Assembly: GCA_039808765.1 (NCBI GenBank)
Contig: JBDHTQ010000005.1
Coordinates: forward strand, 1-64,000
From: JBDHTQ01 sp039808765
GTDB taxonomy: Bacteria; Pseudomonadota; Alphaproteobacteria; UBA2400
DNA length: 64,000 nt
Direction: 5' to 3'
A model generated the notes under the pieces. It saw only the letters and a list, made by a program, of their open reading frames with translations, ran no database searches and was not told the origin of the DNA. A program made the position numbers and the translations under genes. Numbering within the stretch: position 1 is the stretch's first letter; every line of letters begins with the position of its first letter. Of this stretch, positions 1 to 7,312 are shown piece by piece.

Positions 1-160
1 TAAAAGAATAAAACAGAGCGCGTCTTGGAGATGCGCTCGAGTTTAAATCCCGAAAAGATGGGCTCGTAGAGACCATCTTTGACGACGTATTTGCGTTAAA
101 AGAATAAAACAGAGCGCGTCTATCTCATGGAGATGCATACTCGATATAAAAATCTGCAGG
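1..160 (+). repeat. Copies of the ~97-bp dispersed repeat (one partial, one nearly full)
   Basis: The window opens inside the same ~97-bp unit that is tandemly arrayed behind dnaB. The tail of one unit (GAGCGC, 11 nt, GCGCTC) runs to about 44. A second unit starts near 45 with AAATCCCGAAAAGATGGG and includes the inverted repeat AAAGATGG/CCATCTTT. It decays after about 120, where the GAGCGC arm is followed by a changed sequence that ends GATGCATACTCG. The array probably extends leftwards out of the window. Confidence 0.85.
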
Positions 161-183
161 GCTAAAAAATTTTAGGTAAAACA

Positions 184-210
184 AAAAGGCCGATAAATCA
201 TCGGCCTTTT
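184..210 (-). terminator. Rho-independent terminator of tRNA-Ala
   Basis: A perfect 11-bp stem, AAAAGGCCGAT (184-194) and ATCGGCCTTTT (200-210), with a 5-nt loop lies just 3' of the leftward tRNA-Ala. Read leftwards it ends in a T-run. The A/T-flanked stem could work in both directions. Confidence 0.8.
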
Positions 211-224
211 GCGTTGATCCGAAC

Positions 225-300
225 TGGTGGAGCCATGGGGGTTCGAACCCCAGACCTCGACAATGCCATTGTCGCGCTCTACCAACTGAGCTATGGCCCC
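225..300 (-). tRNA. tRNA-Ala (anticodon GGC)
   Basis: The reverse strand folds into a 76-nt cloverleaf with encoded CCA. The acceptor arm GGGGCCA pairs with TGGCTCC with one G-U. The D-arm is GCTC...GAGC, the anticodon stem is CGACA/TGTCG around the loop ATGGCAT (anticodon GGC, reading GCC), and the T-arm is TGGGG TTCGAAC CCCCA. It is followed leftwards by a strong terminator. Confidence 0.96.
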
Positions 301-363
301 AATTCGGTTTGAGTGAAGTGTCTCTAGCACCAGTGGGCGGGGTCGTGCAAGAGGCTTTTTTTG

Positions 364-681
364 TTACTGATCTTTTTCATCGTGATCCAAATCAACGTCC
401 ACTTCAATGCCTTCATCGTCCTCAAGAACCACATCGTCCTCTTCAACGATTTCTTCAGCGACATCGATATCGACATCTTCCATATCTTCCTCTACCACAT
501 TCTTCGACACATCTTTCTTCTTGTCGTCGTCTGTTGTCATGCGGCGGCGTGACTTAAGCAGGGCTTCCGGATCGTAGGCGGTGCCGCATTTAGGGCAGGA
601 CGGAGGGGTTTTGCCCAGATCATAATAGAGAGCACTACAGCTTGGGCAAAGACGTTTTTCGCCCCATTCGGGTTTGGACAT
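364..681 (-). CDS. FYDLN-acid family protein (TIGR02300-like), 105 aa
   Basis: This is a small acidic protein. The N-terminus carries WGEKRLCPSC followed by a CPKCG pair, so two CxxC knuckles lie within the first ~35 residues and form a rubredoxin-like zinc ribbon. The segment ALYYDLGK corresponds to the FYDLN signature. From about residue 45 the chain is almost entirely Asp, Glu and Val, with repeated EED/DVD. The family is typical of Alphaproteobacteria, and its function is unknown to me; a zinc-bound fold is inferred. The start is ATG with a GAGGGAAA-like ribosome site just upstream. The gene is divergent from dnaB and sits next to tRNA-Ala. Confidence 0.85.
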   Translation of the reverse strand: MSKPEWGEKRLCPSCSALYYDLGKTPPSCPKCGTAYDPEALLKSRRRMTTDDDKKKDVSKNVVEEDMEDVDIDVAEEIVEEDDVVLEDDEGIEVDVDLDHDEKDQ

Positions 682-835
682 GTTTTCCCTCCACCTTTAA
701 CGAATAAAAGTTCTTAAGGCGCTTCAAGTGCCACGTTGAGGGGCAAATGTCAACAGTTCTCGCGTAAAAGCGTAAACTTTAATAAAGTTGCATTTTCGAC
801 TCGTCAGGAGGGCGGACATTTTCTATAAGAGGAAT

Positions 836-2329
836 ATGGCCAGTCTTTCACTCTTGCAACCCGCCTCACCCCTTGGGGTTCATCCGCCGCAAAATATTGA
901 GGCAGAGCAGGCCGTTTTAGGGGCTATTCTGGCGGATAACCGCATTTACGAAAAAGTGGCCGAATTTTTGCGCCCTGAACATTTTGTTGATCCTACGCAT
1001 GGTCGTATATTTTCTGCTATTTTGCAGATGCTCGAACGCGGTCAGCTGGCCAATGCAGTAACGTTAAAGACTTATTTTGCTCACGATGAAGGTGTGCAAG
1101 CCGCAGGTGGAATTGAGTATTTGGCGCGATTGGAAGCCAGTGTTATCAGCTATGTTGGTGCTGCTGATTACGGTCGGGCTGTGTTTGATTGTTACTTACG
1201 TCGCCAGTTGATTGAGGTTGGCTCTGACGTGATCAGTACCGCTAGCAGTCCTGAAATTGAAACCAGTGCCACCACCCAAATTGAGGCAGCTGAGCAAAAA
1301 TTATTTAATTTAGCCAGCCGGGGAATGTCAGAAGGTGGGTTTATTCCTTTTACGGAATCGCTAAAGCTTGCCATCATTACGGCTGAATCTGCTTACAAAC
1401 GTGACACCCATCTCACGGGTGTAACCACGGGTTTTCGCGATATGGACCATAAATTAGGCGGGCTGCATAAGTCTGATCTTTTGATTTTGGCGGCACGTCC
1501 ATCAATGGGTAAAACGGCTCTCGTGACCAATATGGCTTTTGCGTCGGCGCGAACCTATTTGCGTTCCAACGGAAAAGAAGGAGCGCGCGTCGCTTTTTTC
1601 TCGCTTGAAATGTCTGCTGAGCAATTAGCGCTGCGTATTCTTTCTGAACAGGCCAGTATTTCGTCTGAAAAAATTCGGCGTGGTGAACTGCGAGAAAGCG
1701 ATTTTCCAAAATTCGTCTCGCTTGCCCAAGAGTTGCAACGACTGCCACTTTATATCGATGAAAGTCCGGGTCTAAGCGTTATGGGATTACGCACGCGCGC
1801 GCGGCGGCTGTCGCGTCAGATGGGGCTCGATTTAATCATCATTGACTATTTACAGCTTATGCAGGGTAGCAACAGCAAGCGTAGTGAAGCTAACCGTGTG
1901 CAGGAAATTTCTGAAATCACGCGCGGTTTAAAAATGCTGGCAAAAGAGCTGCAAGTTCCCATTATTGCACTTTCACAGTTGAGCCGCAAAGTGGAAGATC
2001 GTGATGACAACCGTCCTCAGTTAGCCGATTTACGTGAATCAGGGTCGATTGAGCAGGATGCCGACGTGGTAATGTTTATCTATCGTCAGGAATATTACGA
2101 AAAACGTAAAGGGGCCCCCGTGATGAAGCCAAGTGAAAGTCAGGCGGATTATAACAACCGTTATGACCAGTATTTTGCCCATCTGGAAAAAATTAATAAT
2201 CTGGCTGAAGTGATCATCGCCAAGCAAAGGCATGGCCCGATTGGGACGGTAAAACTGTTTTTTGATGGCGAGTTCAGCCGTTTTGCCGATTTAGATGAAA
2301 ATCACAGCGAAAATCAGGATCATGACTAG
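836..2329 (+). CDS. dnaB: Replicative DNA helicase DnaB
   Basis: DnaB is the hexameric 5'-3' helicase that unwinds DNA at the replication fork. The N-terminal domain (PPQNIEAEQAVLGAIL, about residues 18-33) and the RecA-like C-terminal domain are both complete. Walker A ARPSMGKT lies near residue 221 and Walker B LIIIDYLQLM near 335, followed by the helicase signature around QLSRKVEDR and LRESGSIEQDAD. At 497 aa it has the normal length and no intein. The ATG at 836 is preferred because AAGAGGA lies just upstream; a TTG at 788 in the same frame has no ribosome site. The TAG stop (2327-2329) lies inside the left edge of the repeat array that follows, so the repeat may supply the stop. Confidence 0.97.
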   Translation: MASLSLLQPASPLGVHPPQNIEAEQAVLGAILADNRIYEKVAEFLRPEHFVDPTHGRIFSAILQMLERGQLANAVTLKTYFAHDEGVQAAGGIEYLARLEASVISYVGAADYGRAVFDCYLRRQLIEVGSDVISTASSPEIETSATTQIEAAEQKLFNLASRGMSEGGFIPFTESLKLAIITAESAYKRDTHLTGVTTGFRDMDHKLGGLHKSDLLILAARPSMGKTALVTNMAFASARTYLRSNGKEGARVAFFSLEMSAEQLALRILSEQASISSEKIRRGELRESDFPKFVSLAQELQRLPLYIDESPGLSVMGLRTRARRLSRQMGLDLIIIDYLQLMQGSNSKRSEANRVQEISEITRGLKMLAKELQVPIIALSQLSRKVEDRDDNRPQLADLRESGSIEQDADVVMFIYRQEYYEKRKGAPVMKPSESQADYNNRYDQYFAHLEKINNLAEVIIAKQRHGPIGTVKLFFDGEFSRFADLDENHSENQDHD

Positions 2330-2700
2330 AGCAAATCCCGAAAAGATGGGCGCGCAGAGACCATCTTTGACGACGTATTTGCGTTAAAAGAAATGACACA
2401 GAGCGCGTCTTGGAGATGCGCTCGAGTTTAAATCCCGAAAAGATGGGCGCGTAGAGACCATCTTTGACGACGTATTTGCGTTAAAAGAATAAAGCAGAGC
2501 GCGTCTTGGAGATGCGCTCGAGTTTAAATCCCGAAAAGATGGGCGCGTAGAGACCATCTTTGACGACGTATTTGCGTCAAAAGAAATGAAACAGAGCGCG
2601 TCTTGGAGATGCGCTCGAGTTTAAATCCCGAAAAGATGGGCGCGTAGAGACCATCATTGACGACGTATTTGCGTCAAAAGAAATGAAACGAGCGCATCTT
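2326..2700 (+). repeat. Tandem array of ~97-bp units (four copies)
   Basis: Four head-to-tail units start (AAATCCCG) at 2333, 2430, 2526 and 2623, with periods of 97, 96 and 97 bp. Each full unit carries two inverted repeats, AAAGATGG-N11-CCATCTTT and GAGCGC-N11-GCGCTC. These are separated by a conserved segment TTGACGACGTATTTGCGT. The copies differ at only a few positions, including CATCATTG in the last copy. The left boundary CTAGAGCAAATCCCG is shared with a solitary copy near 34.3 kb. The last unit ends abruptly at AGCGCATCTT. No convincing gene lies in the array. Confidence 0.93.
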
Positions 2701-2860
2701 AATTCATGTTCCTGGGTTAACTTTCTGAAAACTTATTAAGTTTATGTGCATCAAAAACACATCACAAACGCCTTACACCTATGAAAAAAAAGACAGAAAA
2801 TATTATGCGTTTTATATAATGTATTTAACGTTTTTAACCGAAAATATCAACGATTCTTCC

Positions 2861-2889
2861 TTGATCTTACGAGTTGTACTGCCTACACT
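2861..2889 (+). promoter_or_regulatory. Candidate sigma-70 promoter of ispH
   Basis: TTGATC (2861-2866) and TACACT (2884-2889) are separated by exactly 17 nt and lie 24 nt before the ispH start. Each box matches four of six consensus positions, so this is a plausible but unproven promoter. The interval 2701-2860 shows nothing else that I recognise. Confidence 0.4.
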
Positions 2890-2912
2890 GAGGCAGAAGC
2901 AGGGGGATGATC

Positions 2913-3875
2913 ATGACAACAGAAAAGCCATCACTTAAAATTCTTTTAGCTGCACCACGCGGGTTTTGTGCCGGGGTCGATCGTGCCATTCAGATCGTTC
3001 AAGTGGCACTGCAAAAATTTGGTACACCCGTTTATGTGCGCCATGAAATTGTACATAACAAATTTGTTGTCGATTCACTTAAGAAAAAAGGGGCTATTTT
3101 TGTTGATGAATTAGATCAGGTTCCTGCTGGCGCGCCGGTCGTTTTTTCGGCGCATGGCGTGCCCAAGTCAGTTCCAGTAGATGCGCAGAACAGAAAGATG
3201 ATTGCAATTGATGCTACATGCCCGCTTGTGAGTAAAGTTCACCGTGATGCTGAACGTCACCATGCCGAGGGACGACATGTTATTCTGATCGGTCATAAAG
3301 GGCATCCTGAGGTCATTGGAACGATGGGGCAGATTCCTGCAGGCACAATAACGCTGATTGAGAAGATTGAGGATATTTCAAGCTTGAATTTTGACAAGCA
3401 TGTGTCGCTTGCATATTGCACTCAAACAACGCTTTCAATTGAGGATACGGCTCAAATGATTGAAGCCTTAAAGTTTCGCTATCCTCACATCATCGGGCCA
3501 AGCAAGCAGGATATTTGCTATGCCACAACAAATCGACAAAATGCAGTGCAAAAAATCGCCTCTGCGGTTGATGTGATTTTTGTCCTTGGTGCGCCAAATT
3601 CTTCCAATTCACGACGACTGGTTGAAGCTGCTAAGCAGAATGGGTGTGTTCGCGCTTTTTTGATTGAGCGTGCAACGGATATTGATTGGTCCGTTTTTGA
3701 TGATATTTCCTCGGTTGGGATTACAGCTGGGGCATCTGCTCCAGAGGTTTTGGTGGAAGAGGTTGTTTTTGCCTTGCAAGAGCGGTTTGATGTAACAGTC
3801 GAAAACGTAGAAGCGACTACAGAAAATATCGCCTTTAATCTGCCGTTGATTTTACGGGAAGAGCAGGTTGCTTAA
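2913..3875 (+). CDS. ispH: 4-hydroxy-3-methylbut-2-enyl diphosphate reductase IspH (LytB)
   Basis: IspH is the last enzyme of the MEP isoprenoid pathway and reduces HMBPP to IPP and DMAPP on a [4Fe-4S] cluster. The three cluster cysteines are visible: APRGFCAGV (about residue 19), DATCPLV (about 102) and [11 protein letters not shown] (about 201). The family motifs [15 protein letters not shown] and TAGASAPE are also present. Two in-frame ATGs occur at 2907 and 2913. AGGGGG ends directly against the first, so the second, with 6-nt spacing, is chosen, giving 320 aa. The gene meets the leftward LysR gene tail to tail, with overlapping stop codons. Confidence 0.96.
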   Translation: MTTEKPSLKILLAAPRGFCAGVDRAIQIVQVALQKFGTPVYVRHEIVHNKFVVDSLKKKGAIFVDELDQVPAGAPVVFSAHGVPKSVPVDAQNRKMIAIDATCPLVSKVHRDAERHHAEGRHVILIGHKGHPEVIGTMGQIPAGTITLIEKIEDISSLNFDKHVSLAYCTQTTLSIEDTAQMIEALKFRYPHIIGPSKQDICYATTNRQNAVQKIASAVDVIFVLGAPNSSNSRRLVEAAKQNGCVRAFLIERATDIDWSVFDDISSVGITAGASAPEVLVEEVVFALQERFDVTVENVEATTENIAFNLPLILREEQVA

Positions 3876-4750
3876 TCCTGTTTTTTTCCGGGCATAAGGC
3901 AGTTTTCCCATACCGCTTCTGCAAGGGGCGAAAGTTTTTTTTCGCTGCGTAAAAGAACGATTTCAGTTTTAAGTGGTTTAAGTTTTGGTGCAGCCAAGAT
4001 CATGTAACCATCATCAAGATCGGATTTGACGAGGTTTTCTGAAATGAGTGCCGCGCCAAATCCGGCAAGGACCAAACCCCGCGATATCTCGCTGGTTGGA
4101 CTTTCAAAAACAACCTTCATGGCATTAAATCGTTCAGTGCCTAAAAACTTTTCAATACAAGAATTAATGTATGAGCCGCTGCCATGTGTAATTAAGGACA
4201 GTGTATCTTTTTTAGCAGTTGCTGCTTTTACAAAGACCAGTTTGTCATGATCAATTACGTGTTGCTGTAGGCCGTAATAGTCAAAGTTGCGTTTTATTTT
4301 TGGTATGTTGAGGTGTATGGCAAAGTCAGTGCGTCCATTGCGCAGATCATTTAAGCTTTCGCGACTTTTTTGGTGCATCAGGCGAAAAAGAAGCTTGGGA
4401 ATTTTGCGTTGAAGGTGTTTATACCAAAGTGGAAAAAATACACTTGAAAGCGAATTTGACATTTCAATCCGCAATGCCTGGGGAATCATGGTTGCGCGAC
4501 TTTGCATGTCATCAATGACAGCGCGTGAAATATTGGCAAGTGTCTGAGCATGCTGAAAAAAGTGCTCACCCATCGATGTTAAAGCCAAAGGTGTTTTTGA
4601 TCGGTCAAAAAGGGGTGTTCCTAAATTTTCTTCCAGCGCTTTTATCCGACGAGAAAAAGCCGGTTGCGTTACATGCCGCTGTGCGGCCGCTTTAGAAAAG
4701 GAGCGCGTTTCAACAAGGGTCAAAAAATCATCGATACCTTGTATTTCCAT
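3872..4750 (-). CDS. LysR-family transcriptional regulator
   Basis: This 292-aa protein has the LysR-type layout. An N-terminal winged helix-turn-helix ([18 protein letters not shown], then [18 protein letters not shown]) spans residues 1-60. A periplasmic-binding-like effector domain follows, with [18 protein letters not shown] near the C-terminus. It sits 32 bp downstream of the histidine phosphatase gene on the same strand and has its own GAGGAAGGA ribosome site. The pair is probably co-transcribed. The ligand and target genes cannot be told from the sequence; LysR proteins usually act on a divergent neighbour, which here is not adjacent. Confidence 0.93.
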   Translation of the reverse strand: MEIQGIDDFLTLVETRSFSKAAAQRHVTQPAFSRRIKALEENLGTPLFDRSKTPLALTSMGEHFFQHAQTLANISRAVIDDMQSRATMIPQALRIEMSNSLSSVFFPLWYKHLQRKIPKLLFRLMHQKSRESLNDLRNGRTDFAIHLNIPKIKRNFDYYGLQQHVIDHDKLVFVKAATAKKDTLSLITHGSGSYINSCIEKFLGTERFNAMKVVFESPTSEISRGLVLAGFGAALISENLVKSDLDDGYMILAAPKLKPLKTEIVLLRSEKKLSPLAEAVWENCLMPGKKQD

Positions 4751-4782
4751 CGCACTTTTCCTTCCTCGTCGCGAGTCATAAA

Positions 4783-5466
4783 CTAATTATGCATCAAACA
4801 CTCGTGCACGTCCATCCATGGTCGCGTTGTTGCATTTTTTATCGGCATGAGTGCACCTCCCACGATTTTAAGTCTTAGGCGTTCCGTATTGCCGAGCGGG
4901 TGTTGTACACGAAACGTTGAAATTTGCGTCATAATTGCTTTAGTACTGACGTCAGGTTGCGTTAACCGCAAAAACAGTACTTGCATAAACAATCCATGAC
5001 AGAAAGCTACAGTATAACGATTATTTGCAAGAGCACTGAACTTATGAATAGCAAAATCAATTCGTTCAACCAAACCATTGAAAGTTTCTGACCTTACACT
5101 ATCACGTTCGTTCGGGTCAGAACGTGACCAATATTCTTTGACGGTTGGTCCTCTTTGTTTTCCATTGGTATTGGCCCAGCGAATGGGGTCAAGTTGTACA
5201 AATTCATGAATGGGCCAAACTTCAACAGGAACATGTGGAAAACGTTTGATGGTGGGAGCGGCTGTTTGTTTTGCGCGCGTGTAAGGCGAAACAATGATTA
5301 AGCCTGGGGGGGTGTGTTTGTTGAAGCTTTTCGATAGGGCTTCTGACTGTTTTTCCCCCAGTTCGGTTAAGGGAATGGTATCGAATTTCTCTGCGGCTTC
5401 GCCTGCGTTTGATGTGCTTTGTCCATGACGAATAATATCAACAATTGGTCCATTATCTAAAAACAT
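4783..5466 (-). CDS. Histidine phosphatase family protein (phosphoglycerate-mutase-like)
   Basis: This 227-aa protein has the RHG signature IIRHGQSTSNAG at residues 11-22, where His14 would be the phosphorylated residue. It also has PLTELGEKQ, the arginine motif SPYTRAKQTA and a second histidine in FCHGLFM near residue 151. The family includes phosphoglycerate mutases and broad phosphatases acting on small molecules or proteins. The substrate cannot be assigned. The ATG has a good CGGAGAAAAG ribosome site. The gene is the first of a two-gene unit with the LysR regulator and is divergent from dut. Confidence 0.88.
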   Translation of the reverse strand: MFLDNGPIVDIIRHGQSTSNAGEAAEKFDTIPLTELGEKQSEALSKSFNKHTPPGLIIVSPYTRAKQTAAPTIKRFPHVPVEVWPIHEFVQLDPIRWANTNGKQRGPTVKEYWSRSDPNERDSVRSETFNGLVERIDFAIHKFSALANNRYTVAFCHGLFMQVLFLRLTQPDVSTKAIMTQISTFRVQHPLGNTERLRLKIVGGALMPIKNATTRPWMDVHECLMHN

Positions 5467-5650
5467 TTTCTTTTCTCCGTGTGTTGTTTTTTCTAAAAGT
5501 AAGCATTGCGTGAATGTGTTGACTTGTTAAATTCTTAATTTTCATGGGCAATAATTTTTTTGCATAAGCTGCCCACATAAGGTTTTTTAATGTTAAATGA
5601 CCGCCAATTATGATAAATTTCGGTGTTTACTTTTGTTTGAAGGGGGAAGC

Positions 5651-6103
5651 ATGTCAGGTGCAGTTGTAGCGGTTAAGATCAATAGACGTCATCCCGACGC
5701 GCAAATCCCTCAGTATGCCAGTGTGGGTGCTGCTTGTTTTGATCTACATTACGTTGGTGATCCACAAGATGTTATGCATGACGAGCCAATTCTTGCTGCA
5801 ACGGGTCTATCATTCGAGATTCCACCGGGGTATGTCATGCTTCTTTTTAGCCGCAGCGGGCATGGATTTAACAGTAATGTTCGATTGGGTAATTGCGTTG
5901 GTGTTATTGATAGTGATTATCGTGGTGAGCTGATGATTAAATTGATTCGTGACCACGCATCGGGAAAGCCGCTTTCAATTCGTCAAGGAGATCGTATTGC
6001 TCAAGCAATGCTGCTACCGTTTCCGCACGTGTCTTTTTTAGAAATTGATACCCTTTCGGTAACAGAACGCGGCGCCGGTGGTTTTGGCTCAACGGGAGTG
6101 TAA
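5651..6103 (+). CDS. dut: Deoxyuridine 5'-triphosphate nucleotidohydrolase (dUTPase)
   Basis: This enzyme hydrolyses dUTP to dUMP and PPi, keeping uracil out of DNA and feeding dTMP synthesis. All five trimeric-dUTPase motifs are visible: ASVGAACFDL (about residue 23), RSGHGFNSNV, GVIDSDYRGE, RIAQ and the C-terminal ERGAGGFGSTG. The motif 2-3 segment RSGHG...NCVGVIDSDYRGE resembles the version I associate with phage and some beta/gamma-proteobacterial enzymes rather than the RSGLA form usual in Alphaproteobacteria. The ATG at 5651 follows GAAGGGGGAAGC; the frame is open upstream to 5597 but without a ribosome site. The product is 150 aa. Confidence 0.93.
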   Translation: MSGAVVAVKINRRHPDAQIPQYASVGAACFDLHYVGDPQDVMHDEPILAATGLSFEIPPGYVMLLFSRSGHGFNSNVRLGNCVGVIDSDYRGELMIKLIRDHASGKPLSIRQGDRIAQAMLLPFPHVSFLEIDTLSVTERGAGGFGSTGV

Positions 6104-6250
6104 ATTTTTACGTATTTTCTAAAAATAAAAATGAAGAATTTTACGATCATTGATGTCAAAAAATCAAAGTAATGAAATAAACGCTTGATTTCGTCTGTGA
6201 GCTTTTGTTAGTGGTACCCCACACATTTATGAATAAGAGGATGTTAAATT

Positions 6251-6910
6251 ATGTTTGGTTTTGAAAAAGATGCAGCAGCCCAATTTTCTATTCATTCGCA
6301 TCCTCGGGGGCGGGGGCCGAATGAGACAGTTGCCTTCACCTCCAAATATGAGGAAAATGGTTCTGGTCGTCAAATGACCGTACTTGGTCTTCTCGCTTCC
6401 AATATAAACACAATTTGCAATCAGGCTATGCAGAACATATTTGGCGATAGGGGGCTGAATTGTGGTGAGGTGATAGAGCGGCCGCCTTTACAAGATGAAC
6501 GCATTGTTGTGGTCTTTAGAAATGCGGAAGATCGTTCTCGAACTTTGTCACTCCAAAATCGACTATCGAAAAGATTTTCCATCGTCGCAATGTGTGGGGG
6601 GCCGGGGAGGCTAGAAAGTTTTTTAGAATTTTCAGCTCTCGATGGAGGTCATACTGAGATTCTTTATGGTGATGTTGATCGCAATTGCGCAATGCTTCAA
6701 TTGGACAATCAAGGAGCCGGAAGCGTTTATACGAACTGTTTGGGTAATATTCTGGATGAGCGGAAAATTGTGTTTGGGGCTGATGGCCGTGTTGCAAAAT
6801 ACGTTCAGAAGGAAAAAATGGAGATGTTTTTTCAATTGTTGGCGTCAGCCTCTGTATGCTCAAAGGTTTCTTTTGACTTTGCAAACCCAGAATCTTACTT
6901 ATTTTGTTAG
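6251..6910 (+). CDS. Unrecognised protein, 219 aa
   Basis: I do not recognise this protein. It looks cytoplasmic, with no signal peptide or membrane span. It has seven cysteines scattered through the chain, a Gly/Pro/Arg-rich patch near residue 20 (HPRGRGPNE), and an alternating hydrophobic pattern that suggests an alpha/beta fold. The start is ATG behind AAGAGGATG with about 10-nt spacing. It is the first gene of an AT-rich stretch that continues through an IS5-type remnant and the 763-aa protein, so it may belong to an acquired segment. No partner gene is evident. Confidence 0.65.
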   Translation: MFGFEKDAAAQFSIHSHPRGRGPNETVAFTSKYEENGSGRQMTVLGLLASNINTICNQAMQNIFGDRGLNCGEVIERPPLQDERIVVVFRNAEDRSRTLSLQNRLSKRFSIVAMCGGPGRLESFLEFSALDGGHTEILYGDVDRNCAMLQLDNQGAGSVYTNCLGNILDERKIVFGADGRVAKYVQKEKMEMFFQLLASASVCSKVSFDFANPESYLFC

Positions 6911-7038
6911 CTTACCGTTCATACGGGGATGGGCTTAAATACAAAGTTTTCTGACATTGGGCGTGTGCTGCTTACTAGGTTTTGTTGACAAACAGGATTC
7001 ACAAGGGGAGCGAATTGTGATTCACCTGCTTTCCGAGA

Positions 7039-7251
7039 ATGGAGGAAAGCATGGTGCGGTTATTGATGAGCAATACGGAATGGAAGTTTCTGGAGCCGTT
7101 TTTGAAGGCGATCTGCGGTCAGGGCGGGCGTAAGCCCGCCAAATCAACACCGCTTCCATCAGACTTCGGCACAGAAGTTTGTCAACATAACTTAGGGTAT
7201 AATAGGTTTTTATTAACCCTACTTCAAAAATTCTGGCTCGAATTGGATTGA
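7039..7251 (+). pseudogene. IS5-type transposase N-terminal remnant
   Basis: The 70-residue frame contains MSNTEWKFLEPFLKAICG followed by QGGRKPA. This matches the start of IS5/IS4-type transposases, where a W..LEPFLP segment precedes GRGGRPP (the DUF4096 region). The reading frame then diverges from the family and stops at 7251, without the catalytic DDE part. I see no terminal inverted repeat pair. It marks the left edge of the island that holds the 763-aa gene. Confidence 0.7.
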
Positions 7252-7312
7252 ATTACTCTTCGCAAAAAAGCTATCTTCAGAAATACGTATATTTTATATT
7301 TAGGTGTCTGCA

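Noticed and set aside
2326..2700. CRISPR array
   Set aside because: The 97-bp units are almost identical along their whole length, with no short repeat plus variable spacer pattern, and no cas genes are present.
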